Origin: Stygiobacter sp. RIFOXYC2_FULL_38_25
GTDB lineage: Bacteria > Bacteroidota > Ignavibacteria > Ignavibacteriales > Melioribacteraceae
NCBI GenBank assembly: GCA_001803165.1
Contig: MHAZ01000022.1
Coordinates: 1-64,000 of the forward strand
DNA: 64,000 nt
Direction: 5' to 3'
The notes beneath the pieces were generated by a model. That model was not told where the DNA came from, searched no databases, and saw nothing but the letters and a program-made list of their open reading frames with translations. The position numbers and the translations under genes are program-made. The stretch's first letter is position 1. Each line of letters begins with the position of its first letter. Shown here piece by piece: positions 61,711-64,000 of this stretch.

Positions 61711-61970
61711 TCAAGTTTGTCTTTATATTCATTTATATCGGTGTTGGCTTCTTTAACTATCGAAGTTGTCATTCCCGGAATACTGCTTAAATATTCGGTA
61801 TCGCTCAACTCTCCCTTACTTGCTTTTAGACTGATTACTTTGGCGTATTCCAAAATTGTAGCCCAATACTTATCGGGAATTTTTTCTAAAATACTTTTTA
61901 ATTCGTTTTGATTTGATATCATAAAAATACTTTTATCATTTGCTAATAATATATTCAAAATTGTTTTCAA
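61704..61970 (-). CDS. Cognate antitoxin of the YoeB-like toxin (start may be at 61920)
   Basis: Overlaps the toxin start by 7 nt; 72-88 aa acidic protein. Confidence 0.7.
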   Translation of the reverse strand: MKTILNILLANDKSIFMISNQNELKSILEKIPDKYWATILEYAKVISLKASKGELSDTEYLSSIPGMTTSIVKEANTDINEYKDKLDW

Positions 61971-62024
61971 TTAACATAGGGTTGCAAGGTGTTATGTTGA
62001 ACAAGAATGGGTGAAATAAAAAAT

Positions 62025-62116
62025 GCCAGACTACCAATCACCCAAGTTAGATACTGACCGTTGCTTCCTTCCGGACCTGGCGGGGTTGGGTATTAACTTG
62101 CCGATTAGAGCCTGGC
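62025..62116 (-). ncRNA. ffs: SRP RNA (bacterial small type, 4.5S-like)
   Basis: Minus strand gccaggctctaatcggcaag...ccccgccaggtccggaaggaagcaacggtcag...; conserved AGGTCCGGAAGGAAGCA tetraloop domain. Confidence 0.93.
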
Positions 62117-62163
62117 AAAAATTTGGGGCGGAAATATAGAAAAAAATCCCGCAGTTAAAAACT

Positions 62164-63291
62164 TTATATATGGTCGAACAAATCGCTTCTAAATCTTTGA
62201 TATTCCGCTTGCCAATTCAATTCTTTGGAAGCCGGTAAACAGTTTTTCTTGTAAGCCGCCAGCAGTTCCTTATCAGCAGACCATTTATTAAGTACATGAA
62301 TCAGCTCTTCAGCATTTTCTAAGTTGATTACTTCCCCAACATTGTATTTCTCAACAATATTTTTCATTTGCGGAAGATTGCTGGAAAGAACCGGCAACTC
62401 TGCCATGATGTACTCAAAAAGTTTGTTTGGCAGTGCGTGATAATAACTAATGCTGATGTTCTCTATTAGCGAAAGTCCAACATCGGCGGCGGCGGTATAA
62501 TTTATTAGCTCATTTTGTTTGAATGAACCCGCAAAAATTACTCTGTCCTCCACTCCAAATTTCTTTGCATGGTTTTGATAATTCTCTTTCTGGTCGCCAT
62601 CGCCAAGCAACAGCAAAACCGCGTTCGGAATCTTGGCTAACGCTTCAATGATTATCGGAATTCCGCGGCCGGGAATGATGACTCCCTGATAAAGCAAGAT
62701 TAGTTTCTCGGAAGAAATTCCATATTGCTTTCTGAAATCTACTTTTGAAGTTGGCTTTTGATAGAGTGGAATGTTTCTAACAACCGAAGTTTTGGGAAGC
62801 GAATAAAATTTTTCCAGAAATTCCGAATCCATTTCTCCGGTCGTCATTACCAAATCAACTTTCTTGATGAAGAATCTTTCTATTGAAGTGATTACTCTTT
62901 GCAGATGCGGACGGCTATGTAGACCGCCGATGTAAGCGTAAATTTCACGACTATTATAAAATACTTTAGCGGATTTAAGTTTTGCAAAAAATGTAACAAG
63001 CGGTAAAGTGTAAAAATCCTCCGCAAAGAAAATGTGAGCGTCTGCTTTCAAAAGTTCTTTGAAAAGAATGAGATTATACTGGAGATAAAACAAAAAACTG
63101 AACTTAGTTTTATATATCCGAAATATCTTTAAGCCTTTTTCAACATGATTTTCTTTTAGCGAGAACCAATCGAATCCGATTACGGAAACAGAAAAACCGT
63201 CTTCGCTGAGAGAGTTGCTAAGGTTTGTAAGACGGGAATCTTGAAATGGGTTGCCGAGAAAAACCAGACAAATTTTCTTGTTCGACGCCAT
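62164..63291 (-). CDS. Glycosyltransferase family 4-like protein
   Basis: ILLYQGVIIPGRGIPIIIEAL; VIFAGSFKQNELINYTAAADVGLSLIENISISYYHALPNKLFEYIMAELPVLSS. Confidence 0.9.
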   Translation of the reverse strand: MASNKKICLVFLGNPFQDSRLTNLSNSLSEDGFSVSVIGFDWFSLKENHVEKGLKIFRIYKTKFSFLFYLQYNLILFKELLKADAHIFFAEDFYTLPLVTFFAKLKSAKVFYNSREIYAYIGGLHSRPHLQRVITSIERFFIKKVDLVMTTGEMDSEFLEKFYSLPKTSVVRNIPLYQKPTSKVDFRKQYGISSEKLILLYQGVIIPGRGIPIIIEALAKIPNAVLLLLGDGDQKENYQNHAKKFGVEDRVIFAGSFKQNELINYTAAADVGLSLIENISISYYHALPNKLFEYIMAELPVLSSNLPQMKNIVEKYNVGEVINLENAEELIHVLNKWSADKELLAAYKKNCLPASKELNWQAEYQRFRSDLFDHI

Positions 63292-63296
63292 GAACG

Positions 63297-63992
63297 TTAC
63301 AGCTTTATGTGAAGCGTGTTGCGCATAATTGTCTTCGCGTCAAACTTCTCTTTGAAGTCAATCAAACTCATGCTTGGCGTCATCGGGTTTTCAGCTTTTG
63401 TGTCTTGAGAAACTCCAATATCAACGTATTCAAAACCGGCTTCGGTGTAATGCTTCACAACTTCATACATTACGCGCTGAATCGGCTTGTACTTTTCATA
63501 TTGATAGTAAAGCATGTTGTAGAAGCAAACAGCCACAGTTTTGTTAGCAACAAACATCAGCGAACCGCCAATGGGTTTGTCTTCTAAGTAAACCATAAAT
63601 AATTTTAGATTATCCGGAAGCAGCTCTTTCAGCTTAAGCAAATCTTCGTAGGAGTGAGTTGGCTTTACATTGTGGCGGGATTTATTTTCCAAAAGTATCG
63701 GATAGAATTCATCGTATCTATCGTTTATTTCAACACGTAGTTTGAAATCACTAATTGTCTTGCGGACATTGCGGCGCGTGGTTGGCGCGAATCTTTCCAA
63801 AATATCTGTGTATGGATTAAGCTTTATCGCGCTGGAAATATAATGGAGCGAATAGCTAAACCCTTGCCAGAGCATGGCAAAATCTAAATTTTGATTTTGA
63901 TGACGCTCGTAAACCATCGGCGCCGAGGTTAGAATAATTTCGTTCAAGCCAATTTGTTTGCAATAATCTTTCAGTGTAGAAACAATTTCCAT
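63297..63992 (-). CDS. GNAT/FemAB-like peptidoglycan-bridge acetyltransferase family protein (5' end probably outside the window)
   Basis: KPIGGSLMFVANKTVAVCFYNMLYYQYEKYKPIQRVMYEVVKHYTEAGFEYVDIGVS. Confidence 0.65.
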   Translation of the reverse strand: MEIVSTLKDYCKQIGLNEIILTSAPMVYERHQNQNLDFAMLWQGFSYSLHYISSAIKLNPYTDILERFAPTTRRNVRKTISDFKLRVEINDRYDEFYPILLENKSRHNVKPTHSYEDLLKLKELLPDNLKLFMVYLEDKPIGGSLMFVANKTVAVCFYNMLYYQYEKYKPIQRVMYEVVKHYTEAGFEYVDIGVSQDTKAENPMTPSMSLIDFKEKFDAKTIMRNTLHIKL

Positions 63993-64000
63993 CGCGGTTG

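Overview
The window is about 64 kb of low-GC bacterial chromosome. The gene content (T9SS C-terminal sorting domain, HpnCDE, DUF2851, ClpS, mre/rod cluster) suggests the Bacteroidota/Ignavibacteriota side of the tree; that placement is inference.

Main result: two clusters of integron-type gene cassettes with attC-like recombination sites and no integrase gene in the window.
- Array A (+ strand, about 469-9083) carries eight cassettes: a HEPN-motif protein, two lipoproteins, a membrane protein, an NTF2/SnoaL-like exported protein, a DUF5694 protein, a Tat-signal transglutaminase-like protein and a UPF0158 protein. The first attC is interrupted by an IS110/IS1111-family transposase element that runs off the left edge.
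- Array B (- strand, about 18388-19980) carries two cassettes: a lipoprotein and an AbrB/PIN toxin-antitoxin pair.
- The diagnostic evidence is that the first bases of most cassettes (GTTRRRY...) are the reverse complement of the R'' core at the end of the same cassette, up to 12/12 nt, with different sequences in different cassettes. The attC arms also share L-box-like inverted motifs (..CGACCGC.. / ..GCGGCG..).

The rest is mostly ordinary housekeeping sequence: pepD, add, ychF, clpS, etfBA, pyrF, rodA-mrdA-mreDCB, purH/purN, pyrG, gltA, hpnEDC, PBP1A, lpxH, glgC, uvrC, SRP RNA and tRNA-Leu. Exceptions are an unexplained AT-rich three-gene operon (38.6-40.1 kb), a giant 15x FN3 T9SS surface protein next to a YadA-head/S74 protein, two dumbbell-shaped repeats, and a partial duplication of the tRNA-Leu 3' end.
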